Below are positions 22,801 to 36,497 of a stretch of DNA of 64,000 bases, piece by piece. Made by a program: the position numbers and the translations under genes. Under the pieces are notes generated by a model that saw only the letters and a list, made by a program, of their open reading frames with translations, had not been told where the DNA came from and ran no database searches. Every line of letters starts with the position of its first letter. The stretch's first letter is position 1. The DNA is from Oncomelania hupensis (taxonomy: Eukaryota; Mollusca; Gastropoda; Littorinimorpha; Pomatiopsidae): assembly GCA_036898135.1 (NCBI GenBank), contig CM072525.1, positions 22,413,492 through 22,477,491 of the forward strand. Reading direction: 5' to 3'.

Positions 22801-23690
22801 TTCCTTGCGTCTCACGCTATGCATTATCGATTACGTCTGGGAAGAATTACGACATAATGTGTGATTTATGTTTAACTTAACAAGATTAGAATATATATGT
22901 CGACCTTGTGCCTCGTCACAGGAAACGGTCACTGATGTATTACGTGTTGTTTATTATATCTGAATCAAAGATAACAATGTGTCTGTTGCACTTGGGGCTC
23001 CTTAAAGAAAGTGGTTATAATTACAGTATTGACATCAAATGCCAGTTTGATCGGAAACAATCTTCTTTGTTGTTACAAACATATTAAGCTGTATAAATGT
23101 GTGCATATCTGTATGTTATGTAACATGGTGTGTGTGTCTGTATGTGTGTGCGTGTGTCTGTATGTTTGTGTGTGTGTGTGTGTGTGGTTGTGCGTGCATG
23201 CGCGTTTGTGTGTGTATGTGTAAGTGAGTGCGTACGTGCCTATGTGTTCTCCAACTGTATTAATATTTTGCGTGTTCGCAATTTTGCTACTTTGGTAAAC
23301 AAAATGAATTTATTGATTCATATCACAACTGACCTTTTGCATGGGAGGTTGTTGTTTAGTTTAATTTTTAACACTTTTTTCTCCCAGGTGGGGTAACACC
23401 CACATTGAAATTTTAATCGGACCTAGTGTGAGGCAGAACGTGAGAATGAAACCTAATAACTTTAAAATATAAAATGATTGTTCTCTATTCTGATAACAAT
23501 TGTACACTCATTACCTTACTTAAAGTACTCTATACTGTCTCGCTGGACCCAGACAATGACGTTGCCGTAATGATGTCGTGCGACGCCAAAATAAAGCAAG
23601 CTTATTTCAGTCATTACTGAAACTTTTACATCACCAACATAGAGAACCCGAGGAGAGGCATCTTTAAGTTAAATTTTGAAAGTAGGTTGT
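22801..23690. other. Unassigned DNA with a GT tract
   Basis: An impure (GT)n stretch at 23090-23225; the rest shows no recognisable coding or repeat family. Confidence 0.5.
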
Positions 23691-23785
23691 TATTGGATTG
23701 GCTTACTAGATCTTAACAAGTCGTTGCTAGATCTTTAACACGCCATTACTAGCTCTTAACAAGACTAGTCATTGTTAAGGACTGT
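23690..23785. repeat. TTGCTAGATCTTAACAAGTC minisatellite, part 1
   Basis: About four degenerate units near 24 bp (ACTAGATCTTAACAAGTCG, GCTAGATCTTTAACACG and so on). The same array resumes at 24045. Confidence 0.75.
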
Positions 23786-24044
23786 CTTACTTGGAGGTTC
23801 AGAAACGTTGTTTTTTTCGAAGTTCTTTGCACAAAATAAGGTTCATTGTGATAAAAACGAACACCAAAACACCTAAACTAGAATATTTCGTGTAAATTGT
23901 TACACTTCATCAGCTACACACAAACAAAACAAAAAGAACACGATGGGAAAAATCTAAATAAGGTTCAGGAACCCAAGCTTCGGGATCCGAGAATGTCGAA
24001 ACAAAACGTTTTGAACCATCCAACAACCTTCCAATACAGACAGG

Positions 24045-24218
24045 TCATTAGATTTTAACGCTTAACACGTCGTTGCTAGATCTTAATTAGTCATTGCCAG
24101 ATCTTAGCATGCCATTACTAGATCTTAACAAGCTATTACTACATCATAGCAAAGTTCTTGCTAAATCTTAATCATTGCTACATTTTAACAAGTTATTGCT
24201 AGATCTTAACAAGTCATC
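24045..24218. repeat. TTGCTAGATCTTAACAAGTC minisatellite, part 2
   Basis: About seven degenerate units of the same 24-bp minisatellite. The 260 bases between the two parts have no such units, so they may be an insertion. Confidence 0.8.
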
Positions 24219-24690
24219 ATCCCCACCTCCTCCCTCCCACCACCACCACCACCACCAAAAAAACAAAAAACAAAAAAAATCCATTTAAAATAAAATAAAA
24301 TAGGTCGTCGAGACAATTCCCTTCCCTCCCTTCCCCGCACCCCCCCCCCCCCCACTACCCCCATTATTACATTTTCTGAAATCTAAGCGTCATTGGACGT
24401 GCTTGATTTTGCCAACAGACGGCAGAAGTGCCCGCAGTCTGATGAAGGTAATAAGCCTGCCGAAGGTCATCCGAGGCCGTCAAGGGGTGTAAGCACGTTA
24501 CACAGAAGTCCTTCATGCGAGTGATCTGCCCTACACGCCGGTTGTTTCCCCTTTTGCCCAGGCTGACGGTAACAGCACCGGCCACCACCATCTTTATGGA
24601 ACTGCGGACGTTATTACCTCCCTTGATCTTTTCATTACGTGCAGTCGCACAGAGAGCATACAGCTATTAATACCAAAAAATAAAAAAAAA
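24219..24690. other. Unassigned DNA
   Basis: CAC triplets, A-rich and C14 runs (24343-24356), then about 300 bp of ordinary composition with a 74-codon antisense ORF of unknown nature. Confidence 0.45.
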
Positions 24691-24699
24691 ATAAAAATT

Positions 24700-24892
24700 C
24701 ACGCCCAGCGCACGCACACACGCGCTCAAAGTAACAGGCGTACTCACAGAAACGCGCGCACACATACATACACACACACACACACACATACACACACACA
24801 CACACATACACACACACACACACACATACACACACACACACACATACACACACACACACACATACACACACACACATATACACACACATTCA
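24700..24892. repeat. (CA)n with CATACA higher-order pattern
   Basis: About 190 bp of CA repeats interrupted by AT at intervals of about 20 bp. Confidence 0.95.
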
Positions 24893-24986
24893 TAATAAAA
24901 TTATGTAAGGAGAAACAGATCTTTTTATCCTAATAGAGTTAATTTCAAAATGCTAATCTTGAAATGACGTTCTGGAATTTGGACAG

Positions 24987-25090
<104 letters not shown>

Positions 25091-25126
25091 AACTGGAAGT
25101 CAGAGATGTTTATCTCTATAATACAC

Positions 25127-25422
25127 TGTGGTGGGAAGACAACATTCGAGGGCTGGTTTGACACTAAGTGAAGCCATGAGGACTGTTGAGAACAGAGTAA
25201 GATGGAGTACGCTGGTTAAACGATCAACTGTAGTGCCCCAACGACTTTCGAGTTACGGGATAGGATAGGATATTGTTGGATAGATTAACGTCCCCGGACA
25301 CTTTCGAATATGGGGGACGAATGAGGATAGGATAGGATAGGATAGGATAGGATAGGATAGGATAGGATAGGATAGGATAGGATAGGATAGGATAGGATAG
25401 GATAGGATAGGATAGGATAGAA
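25127..25422 (+). mobile_element. LINE-1fam copy F with expanded (GGATA)n tail
   Basis: Only the last ~130 bp of the element (GACAACATTCGAG to GAGTTACGGGATAGGATAGG). The tail is split by a ~55-bp piece (25268-25320) with ATAGATTAACGTCCCCGGAC and a matching GGGGGACGA. That phrase recurs at 45953-46001 and can form a stem-loop. The tail then expands to about 20 perfect GGATA units (25321-25422), the longest in the window. Confidence 0.85.
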
Positions 25423-25772
25423 TATTACCTTGTCGAGACGGGCAAATAGTTGTGTGGGGTTTTCCTGAATTTTTATTGGTTTGCTTGTTTGCTTTTCTTA
25501 ATGTATGTAATTATTTTTATTTTTATTTTTTTTTCTCAACTTATTGTTTTGTTAGCTTTTGCAATTTAATTACTGAATGTTTTCCTTTCGTTTGCTTTAA
25601 TTGTACTCTCCGATTTTGATGTTCAAATTGTTGTATTTATTTGTAAGACCCATTTAGGTTTTGTATTTTGTGTGTCCTTTATGTGTGTATTATTTGTAAT
25701 GATCCATTTGTTTCCTTGAATGAAAGGATGTTTAAACCAAAAATAATAAATAATATAAGTAAAAAGAGGGAA

Positions 25773-25822
<50 letters not shown>

Positions 25823-26157
25823 AGGGAGAGAATGAGCGAGCAATAAAGTTTAACCCTTTTGCTGCCAATGGAGAATTGCACTGAGTTCCAATCTCGCTTA
25901 TGATTGTAAACAAAATTCACAAACATTCTATGGTGAACAGTAATAGATATAATTGGGAAACATTTATACATTTCTGAAAGGTAATTAAATTGTCTAAACA
26001 AATATCCTATTTGTAAAAAAGGAAATAAAAAATGTTTATTTTTCTAGTTCAATAAAATAGTGTGTGGGTTGTTTTTTTTTTTTTTCAAAATAAGAGATAG
26101 TAAGAAAAAAGAGGGAGGCAATCACATCATATTTGTTGTATTTATTTTTATTTATGG
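25423..26157. other. Unassigned AT-rich DNA with (GA)n
   Basis: T-rich sequence, then a (GA)n tract at 25767-25832; no gene was seen. Confidence 0.5.
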
Positions 26158-26162
26158 GTGAG

Positions 26163-27226
26163 CGGTATAATTATTGAAGTCATCAAAAGCCTGTATGACA
26201 AGGCTATCAGTGCAGTCCTCCACAACAGCGCCCTCGGGAACTGGTTCAGAACAACATTCGATGTGCGTCAAGGATGCCTACTCTCTCTAACACTCTTCAA
26301 CATCTTCCTAGAGCGCATCATGTCAAAGGCCCTTGCAGATCACGAATGTACAGGGGGTAGAGCAATCTCCAACCTCCGTTTTGCGGATGATATTAGTGGA
26401 TGGCCGGGAGAGGAAGAAGAACTTGTACAGCTTGTATGGAGGCTTGACACCACCTCCAGAGCTTATGGAATGGAAATAAGTGCAGAGAAGACCAAAATGA
26501 TGACCAACCACACAAGTGGCATGAAAACAGACATCAAAGTCCAAGACCCATCCCTCAATGCAGTGCATAGCTTCAAATATTTAAGAGCAATTGTATCAGA
26601 CAATGGCTCCTGACAGGAAATCCTCTCCAGGATCGCACAAACAACTGCGACCCTGACAAGGTTGGAACCCATTGGGAAAAATAGGACCATCAGTCTACAT
26701 TCTAAGGTAAGGCTGCTGCGCTCCCTTGTCATCCCCATCTTCCTATACGCTTGCGAAACATGGACCCTCACAGTAGATCTACAACGAAGAATACAAAGCA
26801 TGGAGATGAGGTGCTACAGAAGCCTTCTGGGCATTTCATATACCCAGCACATCACCAACAACGAAGTCCGACAGACCATCACACAAGCTATTGGACAACA
26901 CGTTGACATGCTTGCAGTGGTGACGAAACGTGGACAACACGTTGACATACTCACAGTGGTGACGAAACGGAAACTCCGATGATATGGTCACGTCACCAGA
27001 GCATCTGGCCTTGAAAAGATCATCCTGTAAGGCACGGTGCAAGGAGGCACAACAAGAGCGAGACAAAAAAAGAGATAGGGGACAACATTCGAGAATGGAC
27101 TGGCTTGACACTGAGCGAACCATGAGGGTTGCTGAGGACAGAGAAAGATGGAGTACGCTGGTTAAAAGATCATCTGAGGTGCCCAAACGACCTTCGAGTT
27201 ACGGGATAGGATAGGATAGGATAGGC
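26163..27226 (+). mobile_element. LINE-1fam copy G, defective RT
   Basis: Starts at IIEVIKSLYDKAISAVLHNS. It remains open to a TGA at 26611 through RTTFDVRQGCLLSLTLFNIF (Val in place of the usual Gly-Val start) and SNLRFADDISGW (the catalytic FADD is present but the usual FADDIDG is changed). A small deletion follows DHECT. The C-terminal part has a ~40-bp duplication near 26900-26960 (two GACAACACGTTGACAT phrases). The tail is three to four GGATA units. Confidence 0.9.
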
Positions 27227-27482
27227 CTCATTTTCATTTTTAGATCAGCTTTGCGGGCATGTGAGTAGGGTGGGGAGCGAGCGGCCACCCGCCATTAACA
27301 AGGGTTATGATACCTAGCTTACACATTTTAAACAGGTAATGCCCTGATCTTTCCAATAGTGTGTATGTTTTTTGTTGACAGTTTAACAGTTCCGAGAGAA
27401 AAAACGTCACAATGGTTTTCGTCACACTATTTGTATGCCTTATCTCGTCATAAGCAGTCAAAGAGTTAACGTCTACTCCAAC

Positions 27483-27688
27483 CATTGGCGATACGGCAGA
27501 TGAAGATAACCATCCCCACGGAAGAGGGAGTCAGGGACCTAAATCAACATTGAACCACCAGAACAGCCCTGCTGCTATGATGGACAGTGTAAAATGACCA
27601 CTTTTATTTTGCCCTCCTAAAAATTGAAACCCGGGTCAACGGAGTGTCGGGCGAACGCTCTACCACCGGGCTACAGCGGTGGGTCAGG
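27483..27688 (-). mobile_element. tRNA-derived SINE, family S2, copy 2
   Basis: The reverse reads GTAGCCCGGTGGTAGAGCG (A-box) and CCCGGGTTTCAAT (decayed B-box), then an A-rich linker and the same body as 8772-8975 (plus-strand phrase TGAACCACCAGAACAGCC). Confidence 0.75.
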
Positions 27689-29024
27689 GAGAGAGGAAGA
27701 AAAAGAAGAGGACGAGGAGAAGGAGGAGAAGAAGAGGAGGAGGATGAGAAGGCGGAGGAGGAGGAGAAAAAGCGAGTTCATTTTCACGTGTTAAGGCATG
27801 TTTAAGGTCACGCGCTTGGATGAACAAATGGGTCAGATCAATTGACGTGGGCAGTAACATCGAGCTAATGACAGAGTACAGGATATTAAAAGAGCCAGTA
27901 GCTTGCTCGTTGCCTGACCGCTAAGCCCTTATAGTTAACAGAGCCCCAAGTTAGGGCGGGATCGCGAGATATATTTATAAGTACACGCAACTCGAAGACT
28001 CAAGATTCAACAATGCTTAATGATCTCCGACAGAGAAATTAGGACACGCTTTGCTGGAAGTACTAAAACAAAATATAAGAAAAGGTAAATTATACAAACA
28101 TTCACTCATTAAAAGGTTGATACAAAAATGCATAACCTATAGCTATGCATTTTGCCTAGTCCCAATTGCTACCTTAATCATCAACGGTATGACTTTACGG
28201 TTAAATCCTAAAAGCATGGACGAAACCTACTACCTTATAAAGTAAGTATATTTAGTAAGCCGTGTCCCCAATGTGTATTAGGGTTAAAGATTCAAACAGG
28301 GTAATAGGTTTGGTCCATGCTGCTAGGATAGAAGAGCTTTGCATGGTGTCTGCAATTCTGATCAATCAGGATGGGTGTATGCCAGATAATCGAATGAATC
28401 TTCACCTTTATGTAGCGAGTGCAGAAGTGAGATTAGCGATTCTCTATTCCCTTCAATTTCTTTGCAAGGAAGGACCTAACGTCAGAGGCGTATCCCAATA
28501 AAGCCCGAACTGCTGACACATAACGAAACGTTTTTTGCTCAGAATCCAAGCTTTAAGACAAAGTTCAAAGTTGCATGGTTCAAGCAAGAAGACAATTCAG
28601 TATGCCCGTTTTGCGCAGACACCACGCTAACTATAATGAGGCGACCGCGAAAAATTATGTGTTTGTCCAATTTGTTGACATGGGTTGCTCCAGTGCTTTC
28701 TCGCGATGATTGCAGTTCAAATTTAAATTGTTAGGTTTGATTGTAATGGTAATTGTAATATCTGTCCATGCGTGAGGATGAAGAGGTCTACAGTCACAAA
28801 TACGTAAAGGGACGTTAAAATCAAAAATACTGAATTAAATTGATGTTGACTTCCCCGCAAATCGACGCCAATTTGTGTTTGCGCCTCATTTAAAATATGA
28901 CGTCTCGCTAGCCGAGGTTTGGCTAACCTAAAACAACCTACTCGGCTCACTAGCTTTCTCTCGCGAAGGCCTTGCGTGGGTAACGGCCGTCAGTGTGGCA
29001 GTGGCTTCATCACAAAGTTCAACA
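27689..29024. other. Unassigned DNA
   Basis: A GAGGA purine stretch at 27695-27775; the rest has normal composition and 64-79 codon ORFs with no known motif. No gene was supported in 1.3 kb. Confidence 0.5.
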
Positions 29025-29169
29025 GCTCGCTCTCTCTCTCTTTTTTATTTCTCTGTCTCTCTCTCTGTCTCTCTCTCTGTCTCTGTCTCTCTCTCTCTCT
29101 CTTTCTCTTATTCTCCGTCTCTCTCTCTGTCTCTCTCTCTCTCCCTGTCTTTCTCTCTGTCTGTCTCCG

Positions 29170-29261
<92 letters not shown>

Positions 29262-29262
29262 A
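29025..29262. repeat. Compound (CT)n/(TGTC)n microsatellite
   Basis: About 240 bp of CT repeats with TGTCTC, CCGTCT and (TGTC)n interruptions, open in several frames only because of composition. Confidence 0.95.
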
Positions 29263-29523
29263 ATTTCCTCTCGTTCTATGGACCCTGCAAATATTAATCA
29301 TCCTTCTTTTATAGTTTCATCTGGTGTGGTTCTGTAAAAAGGCCATTATTAGTTTTGCACTAGCACTCACGATCGGACGACATCAACCATGTCGATCTCC
29401 ACACAGTTGCATGCTGCAGAATCTTAAATATGTTGAAGACACCGCTAGCGATCCTATGGAGATTTTTTGTTGTTGAAAATAATGGCATGTGTTTTAACTG
29501 TGCCATACTATTAAAGGAAAGTC
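29263..29523. other. Unassigned DNA
   Basis: No recognisable feature between the CT tract and R1 copy 2. Confidence 0.5.
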
Positions 29524-30237
29524 ACCCCTTGGGGTCATGAGCAATCTTGCCACTGTAGATTGTTCAAACCTATAAAGGGAAAAGTGAAAGCCCCAGTTGA
29601 AAACCTGTCTTTCCTTTGTAGGCAAGACAGATTCACTGCGGCAACAGTACCCCCGTTGGAGTGCCGGGGGTTTTCAGTATAAATAGTATCCCCACTTTAT
29701 GGAAATTTAGTGCTTTAAATTCCCACTGTCGCTGTCTTCCTCATTTACTCTTTCCTATTCCTGCTCTGTCCTATCACTCTGCTATACTATCTTCTTCTTC
29801 GCTAGATCAATGACCTACCTTTTTTCTTGAAAACTCTTCCTGGACAAGACTCCTTGTTTGTGTATGAGGTCTGTTGGATCAGCTTGGGAGTGTTGGACGC
29901 TTTCTGCCGGGTGGTCACTAGGACTTCCTATGATTGTATTATTTAGCAGTATAGGCATTTTATATGTATATGTTTTGTTAATAATTTATAATGATGTTTG
30001 TATTCTATTTTGTTTTTGTAACCGGGGGTTCGAGTAGTTGGGGTAAAGCCTCAGCCGTCCCCTGCGTGGGATGTCTTTATTGTAAAGTGACTGGCCGGTG
30101 GGGGGCGTTCAATTTTCCCACTAGGGTTGTTTCAGCAGATCTTTTATGCGGATCGGGGGTTGCCCGGTCCTGATTTGGCTCGGAAGAGTCCGCTGGACCT
30201 AAAGCAACAAAATCAATCAATCAATCAATCAATCAAA
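29524..30237 (+). mobile_element. Interspersed repeat R1, copy 2 (most complete)
   Basis: Runs from CCCCTTGGGGTCATGAGCAA to GGACCTAAAGCAACAAAATC and five AATC units. Landmarks in order: CCGGGGGTTTTCAGTATAAA TAG (promoter-like), CCTGGACAAGACTCCTTG, GGGGTTCGAGTAGTTGG, GGTTGTTTCAGCAGATCTTT. AAAGGAA occurs on both sides, a possible 7-bp target duplication. Confidence 0.85.
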
Positions 30238-30377
30238 GGAATGTCTAAACTTTGTTTTATTAAAGCAGGTGACTGTCGAATGAAGCAATAGTTAACCTCA
30301 ACGAATACAGGGCAGTAATATGCTATCGTCCCTTAAACCTACATCCATGATTGTTGTAATGTGTGGCGTGAAAGGGG

Positions 30378-30379
<2 letters not shown>

Positions 30380-30422
<43 letters not shown>

Positions 30423-30452
30423 GAGAGAGAGAGAGAGGGAGAGAGAGAGAGA

Positions 30453-30516
<64 letters not shown>
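30380..30516. repeat. (GA)n microsatellite
   Basis: About 135 bp of GA with regular GGGA interruptions. Confidence 0.97.
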
Positions 30517-30518
<2 letters not shown>

Positions 30519-30882
30519 TAGATGCTATCATTAAACTCCGTTTCCACATTTTTAGGCGAGCCATATTACTACATCCTACATCGGTTTTTTTGTCTTCCCA
30601 GAGACAGACCTACTGTCCCATATTATATTATTTTTGATTATACTTCGCTTTTTCTTTGCCATATATTGTTCTGGCTATAAAAACTATATGTCTTTTAGAG
30701 TTGTAATAGTTCACGCGACATTTGATGTCAAGGATCTAACAGACAGAAACACACAAAGCATTGATGTAAGCGTTAGATTAGCAAAAGCTTTGATTGATTC
30801 TTCAGAGGATCAGTTAATGTAATTAGGTATAGGCTTAGATACGCACGCAACTTATACACATTCGCACCATACACATAAACAC

Positions 30883-30887
<5 letters not shown>
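30517..30887. other. Unassigned DNA
   Basis: No feature recognised between the two GA/CT tracts, apart from a possible weak extension of the LINE at 30975 that I cannot align with confidence. Confidence 0.4.

Positions 30888-30974
<87 letters not shown>
30888..30974. repeat. (CT)n microsatellite
   Basis: About 43 CT units; LINE-2fam coding sequence starts immediately to its right. Confidence 0.97.
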
Positions 30975-30977
<3 letters not shown>

Positions 30978-31876
30978 TTGAAAAACATGATCAATTTGCA
31001 GAGCAGATACGAAGTGCAGATGAAGAGGATGTATGTTACGAACTTAACAGACCAATAGCTGAGCAGGAAGTCAGAGATGCTATAAAAAAAGTTAAAAGTG
31101 AGTAAAGCCTGTGGTACAGATGAAGTACTAAGTTGCAGAGATGTTAAAGCTATCAGGGGAAGCAATCGTGGGGTATCTTACTAAAGTATTCAATGCGATC
31201 TTTGATACAGGGACTTATCCAGAACAGTGGACTAAGGCGATTATAGTACCGATATTTAAGAAGGGGGATACGGGGCGTACTGATAATTACAGGGGGGTAT
31301 CTTTATTAAGTATTGTAAGTAAATGCTTTACGTCAGTGTTAAACAGGAGGCTTGTACAGTGGGTGGAGGAGCATAAGCTGATTACAGAATCACAGGCGGG
31401 TTTCAGGAAAGGGTATTCCACCACAGACCACATCTTTACGTTAAATGCAATTATTGAAAAATGTTTTTCCAAAAGAGGTGTTAAATTATATGCCTGCTTC
31501 GTGGACCTGAAAAAGGCTTTTGACAGTGTCCAGCATCAGCCATTGTTTGATATATTACTATATGACAAAAATATTAATGGAAAATTCATGAAAACTATTG
31601 TGTCAATGTATAAAACAGTTTTATCGTGTGTGAGAGTTGAAGACAGACTTACAGAAATGTTTGATTGCCCAGTAGGCCTGAGGCAGGGGTGCATTCTGAA
31701 CCCAGAAATGTTTTCTTTATTTATTAATGAAGTTGCATCAGCAGTTGACAGAGATGGAATGCATGGTATTCAATTGTTGCCAAATCTGACTGATCTATTC
31801 TTATTACTTTTTGCCGATGACATTGTTTTACTGTCCATCACCGCACGCGATCTGCAAAACCAAATTAATATTTTAA
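30975..31876 (+). pseudogene. LINE-2fam reverse transcriptase, N-terminal half
   Basis: Codes for the RT linker and fingers-palm region of a second non-LTR family. From 30980 it reads ELNRPIAEQEVRDAIKKVK, then a one-base frameshift near 31100 (KACGTDE). The open frame 31141-31890 follows, with WTKAIIVPIFKKGD, NYRGVSLLSIVSKCF, ESQAGFRKGYSTTDHIF, CFVDLKKAFDSVQH (first catalytic Asp), GLRQGCILNPEMFSLFINE and LLLFADDIVLLS (catalytic FADD). At QINILNN it is cut by an antisense LINE insertion and resumes at 33060. Upstream endonuclease sequence is absent, so the copy is 5'-truncated. Confidence 0.92.
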
Positions 31877-33059
31877 ATAATAATAAATAATAGTAACAGG
31901 CAATTTATACAGCGCTTTCCAAAATCACAAAGCGCTTTACACAAACAAATGTAAACACAACATGCGTACATTGGTCAATAACACGCAACCACATATACAT
32001 CTCAACACCAAAAATAACTAACAACACTCACTCATGGCGCCTAAGAAAAGGCCTCTCTAAAAAGATGCGTCTTCAAGTTCGTTTTAAAAGACGCTAGTGA
32101 AGGACTGTGACGGACGGACCGAGGTAGCGAGTTCCAGGTCTGAACGGAGAAGAAACTGAAAGCTCTACCACCGTGTCTCACCCTGTGGTATTCTGGTACA
32201 CGGAACATCCTTTCATCTGCAGAGGAGCGGAGAGACCGAGAAGGAACATAACAGTCGAAAGTTCAGAAAGATAGCTAGGAGCAGTTCCAGAGATGATGTG
32301 GTAGCAGAGACATGAAGTTTTATATTTAATTCGTTGTTCAATTGGGAGCCAGTGTAGCTCTTGAAAGAGAGGCGTGCAATGCTGTGATTTCCGTGCTTTG
32401 AAGATGAGTTTAGCTGCAGAGTTTTGGACTTGCTGAAGAGGTCTAAGGACTTTCTGTGTGCAACCTACAAGGAGTGAATTACAATAATCCAATCTAGACA
32501 GAATGCATGCGCTAACTAGTGTTTTTGTTGCTTCTTGTGTGAGATACTGTCGAATGGAGCTTATGCGTCTAAGTTCAATGTATGCAATCTGACAAGTTTT
32601 TGCAATGTGTTGCTGCATGGAGAGATCCTGATCGAGAGAAAACCCAAGATCGCGAACAGTGTCAGAAAAAGAGATAGAAGTAGTTTCAACAGTGATAGTT
32701 GAGGGAAGAGAAGAGGGGTCTACAGATGACGGAGAAACACGGAGGGCCTCAGTTTTGTTATCATTTAGCTTGAGACGGTTGTTTGACATCCAAGATTTTA
32801 CCTCAGTAACACAATCTTGAAGGGTCTGAACTAAATGATTGTAGTTAGAAGAAGAGTCAGAGTGATTAAGTTGGGTGTCATCAGCATACATTTCGTGGCG
32901 GACAGAATGTGAGTGAATGAGACGTGAGAGAGGAGAGGTTACAGAATGAACAGAATAGGGCCAAGCACAGAGCCTTGAGGAACGCCAAAATCAAGCGGTT
33001 GTGCGGTAGATTTAATACCGTTTACGAGAACAGCTTTAAAATGATGCATGTGAAAGGTT
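31877..33059 (-). mobile_element. L2/CR1-like LINE inserted antisense into LINE-2fam
   Basis: In reverse: GVPQGSVLGPILF (RT), then a one-base frameshift, YADDTQLNHSDSS (catalytic YADD), VKSWMSNNRLKLNDNKTEAL, VRDLGFSLDQDLSMQQHI, LSRLDYCNSLLVGC and LHWLPIEQRIKYKT. After a frameshift near 32240 come the C-terminal WNSLPRSVRH and FKTNLKTHLFREAFS, with the stop at 32041. The 3' end (minus strand) has the L2-type AAAGCGCTTTGTGATTTTGG and GCGCTGTATAAATTGCC, then a TTATTA tail. Flanking ATATTTTAA (31868-31876) and ATATTTGAA (33060-33068) are a probable target duplication. 5'-truncated within RT. Confidence 0.93.
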
Positions 33060-35324
<2,265 letters not shown>

Positions 35325-35440
35325 AAAAACGTTGCTGTCACTTCAAATTGTCGCAGAAGGCATGATTCCGGAACCGAGCAAACACAATTTAATAGTTTGT
35401 GAAATGAGTCAACGAACGGAAACGAATTTCAATAATGCAG

Positions 35441-36176
35441 AGAGAGCGAGAGAGAAAGAGAGATAGAGAGGGACAGACAGACAGACAGAAAGACAAAGAG
35501 AGACAGAGACAGACAGATATACCTAGAAAGAGAGACAGACAAACGAGAGACAGACAGACTTCAATATGAAGACGATCCTGAGATATGTGTTGCCGCATGA
35601 CAAAACCCGGCTAAAGACGCTAGGATTGATTCGCTGCTACAGCCGTAAAACACTAAAAATAGGCTACCCCATCAATTTTAAGATTGTTGCCTCTTTGTCT
35701 TTATTTAAGACTTTTCTTTAATATCCCAAACGGATTTTGTTCAAAAATTACTAAAACATTGTTTATTTTGTTGATTTTGATAAGGGTGTTGATCACACCT
35801 TGCTAAAACAATGGCACTAATTGACCTCCGATACCCCAACTTTTCTTGTCCGACTATGAAGGGAAATCCCCAATGTGGATTGATATATAACGTCTGGAGG
35901 GTGAAAAGTCCCTATTGGTACTACGTTTTGGTACATAAAAGTGTGTGGCGTATGAATTTTTCATGAAATTCCTTGTTCCGAAGCTTGCTTGTGACACAAG
36001 TTGTGTTCGAATGTGTCTCTAGCCGGTCATGAAAAACTGAAGTGTTTCCTATAGATTTTCGACGATTTTTAGTTCAAAGTGAATTTTTTAATGTAGATAA
36101 ACTCATCAAACATCTATTTCAAGTGTTTTCTTGCAATATTTATGTTGCATTTGTTAGAAACAATTTGTCAAAGTAA
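35441..36176. other. Unassigned DNA
   Basis: A GA/GACA tract at 35440-35560; the rest is ordinary DNA. It could be the upstream region of the ORF at 36207. Confidence 0.45.
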
Positions 36177-36206
36177 GTGACCGATTCTTTTTGGAAACCG
36201 GAAGTG

Positions 36207-36497
36207 ATGGCTTCGTCTCCAGCGTCAGTAGATGTGTCGTCTGCTAGAGTAGCTAGGGCCTTGAATCGACCCGGTTTTGCTTCTGAAGAGCTCCAAGACC
36301 TGCTTTCAGACTATTTTTATGATGGTGCCAGTGGGAACTGTGATGAGGATTATGATTCTGACGAGCAGAAGCTTGATCCCGTTATTAAACGATACTGTTT
36401 GTTTTCATTCAATGATTCATGTTTCGTAGGCCTCTTCGCTATTGGCGTGTCTTTAATAATCCGTCATTCTACTTGCATAGATTTAGGTAAAGGTTGA
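36207..36497 (+). CDS. Hypothetical acidic N-terminal exon candidate
   Basis: From the ATG at 36207, about 96 codons are open, starting MASSPASVDVSSARVARAL. Residues 26-57 are acidic (EELQDLLSDYFYDGASGNCD, then DEDYDSDEQ). Such acidic heads occur on domesticated and active transposase proteins (for example piggyBac-like), but no catalytic domain follows, so this is only a guess. A GT at about 36487 (GTAAAG) could be a splice donor. The ATG at 36177 is an alternative start. Codon choice looks less repetitive than its surroundings. Confidence 0.3.
   Translation: MASSPASVDVSSARVARALNRPGFASEELQDLLSDYFYDGASGNCDEDYDSDEQKLDPVIKRYCLFSFNDSCFVGLFAIGVSLIIRHSTCIDLGKG

Noticed and set aside
29991..30173. 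60-codon ORF conserved in three R1 copies (MMFVFYFVFV...)
   Set aside because: The copies are recent and nearly identical, so a shared frame is expected without selection; no known domain.
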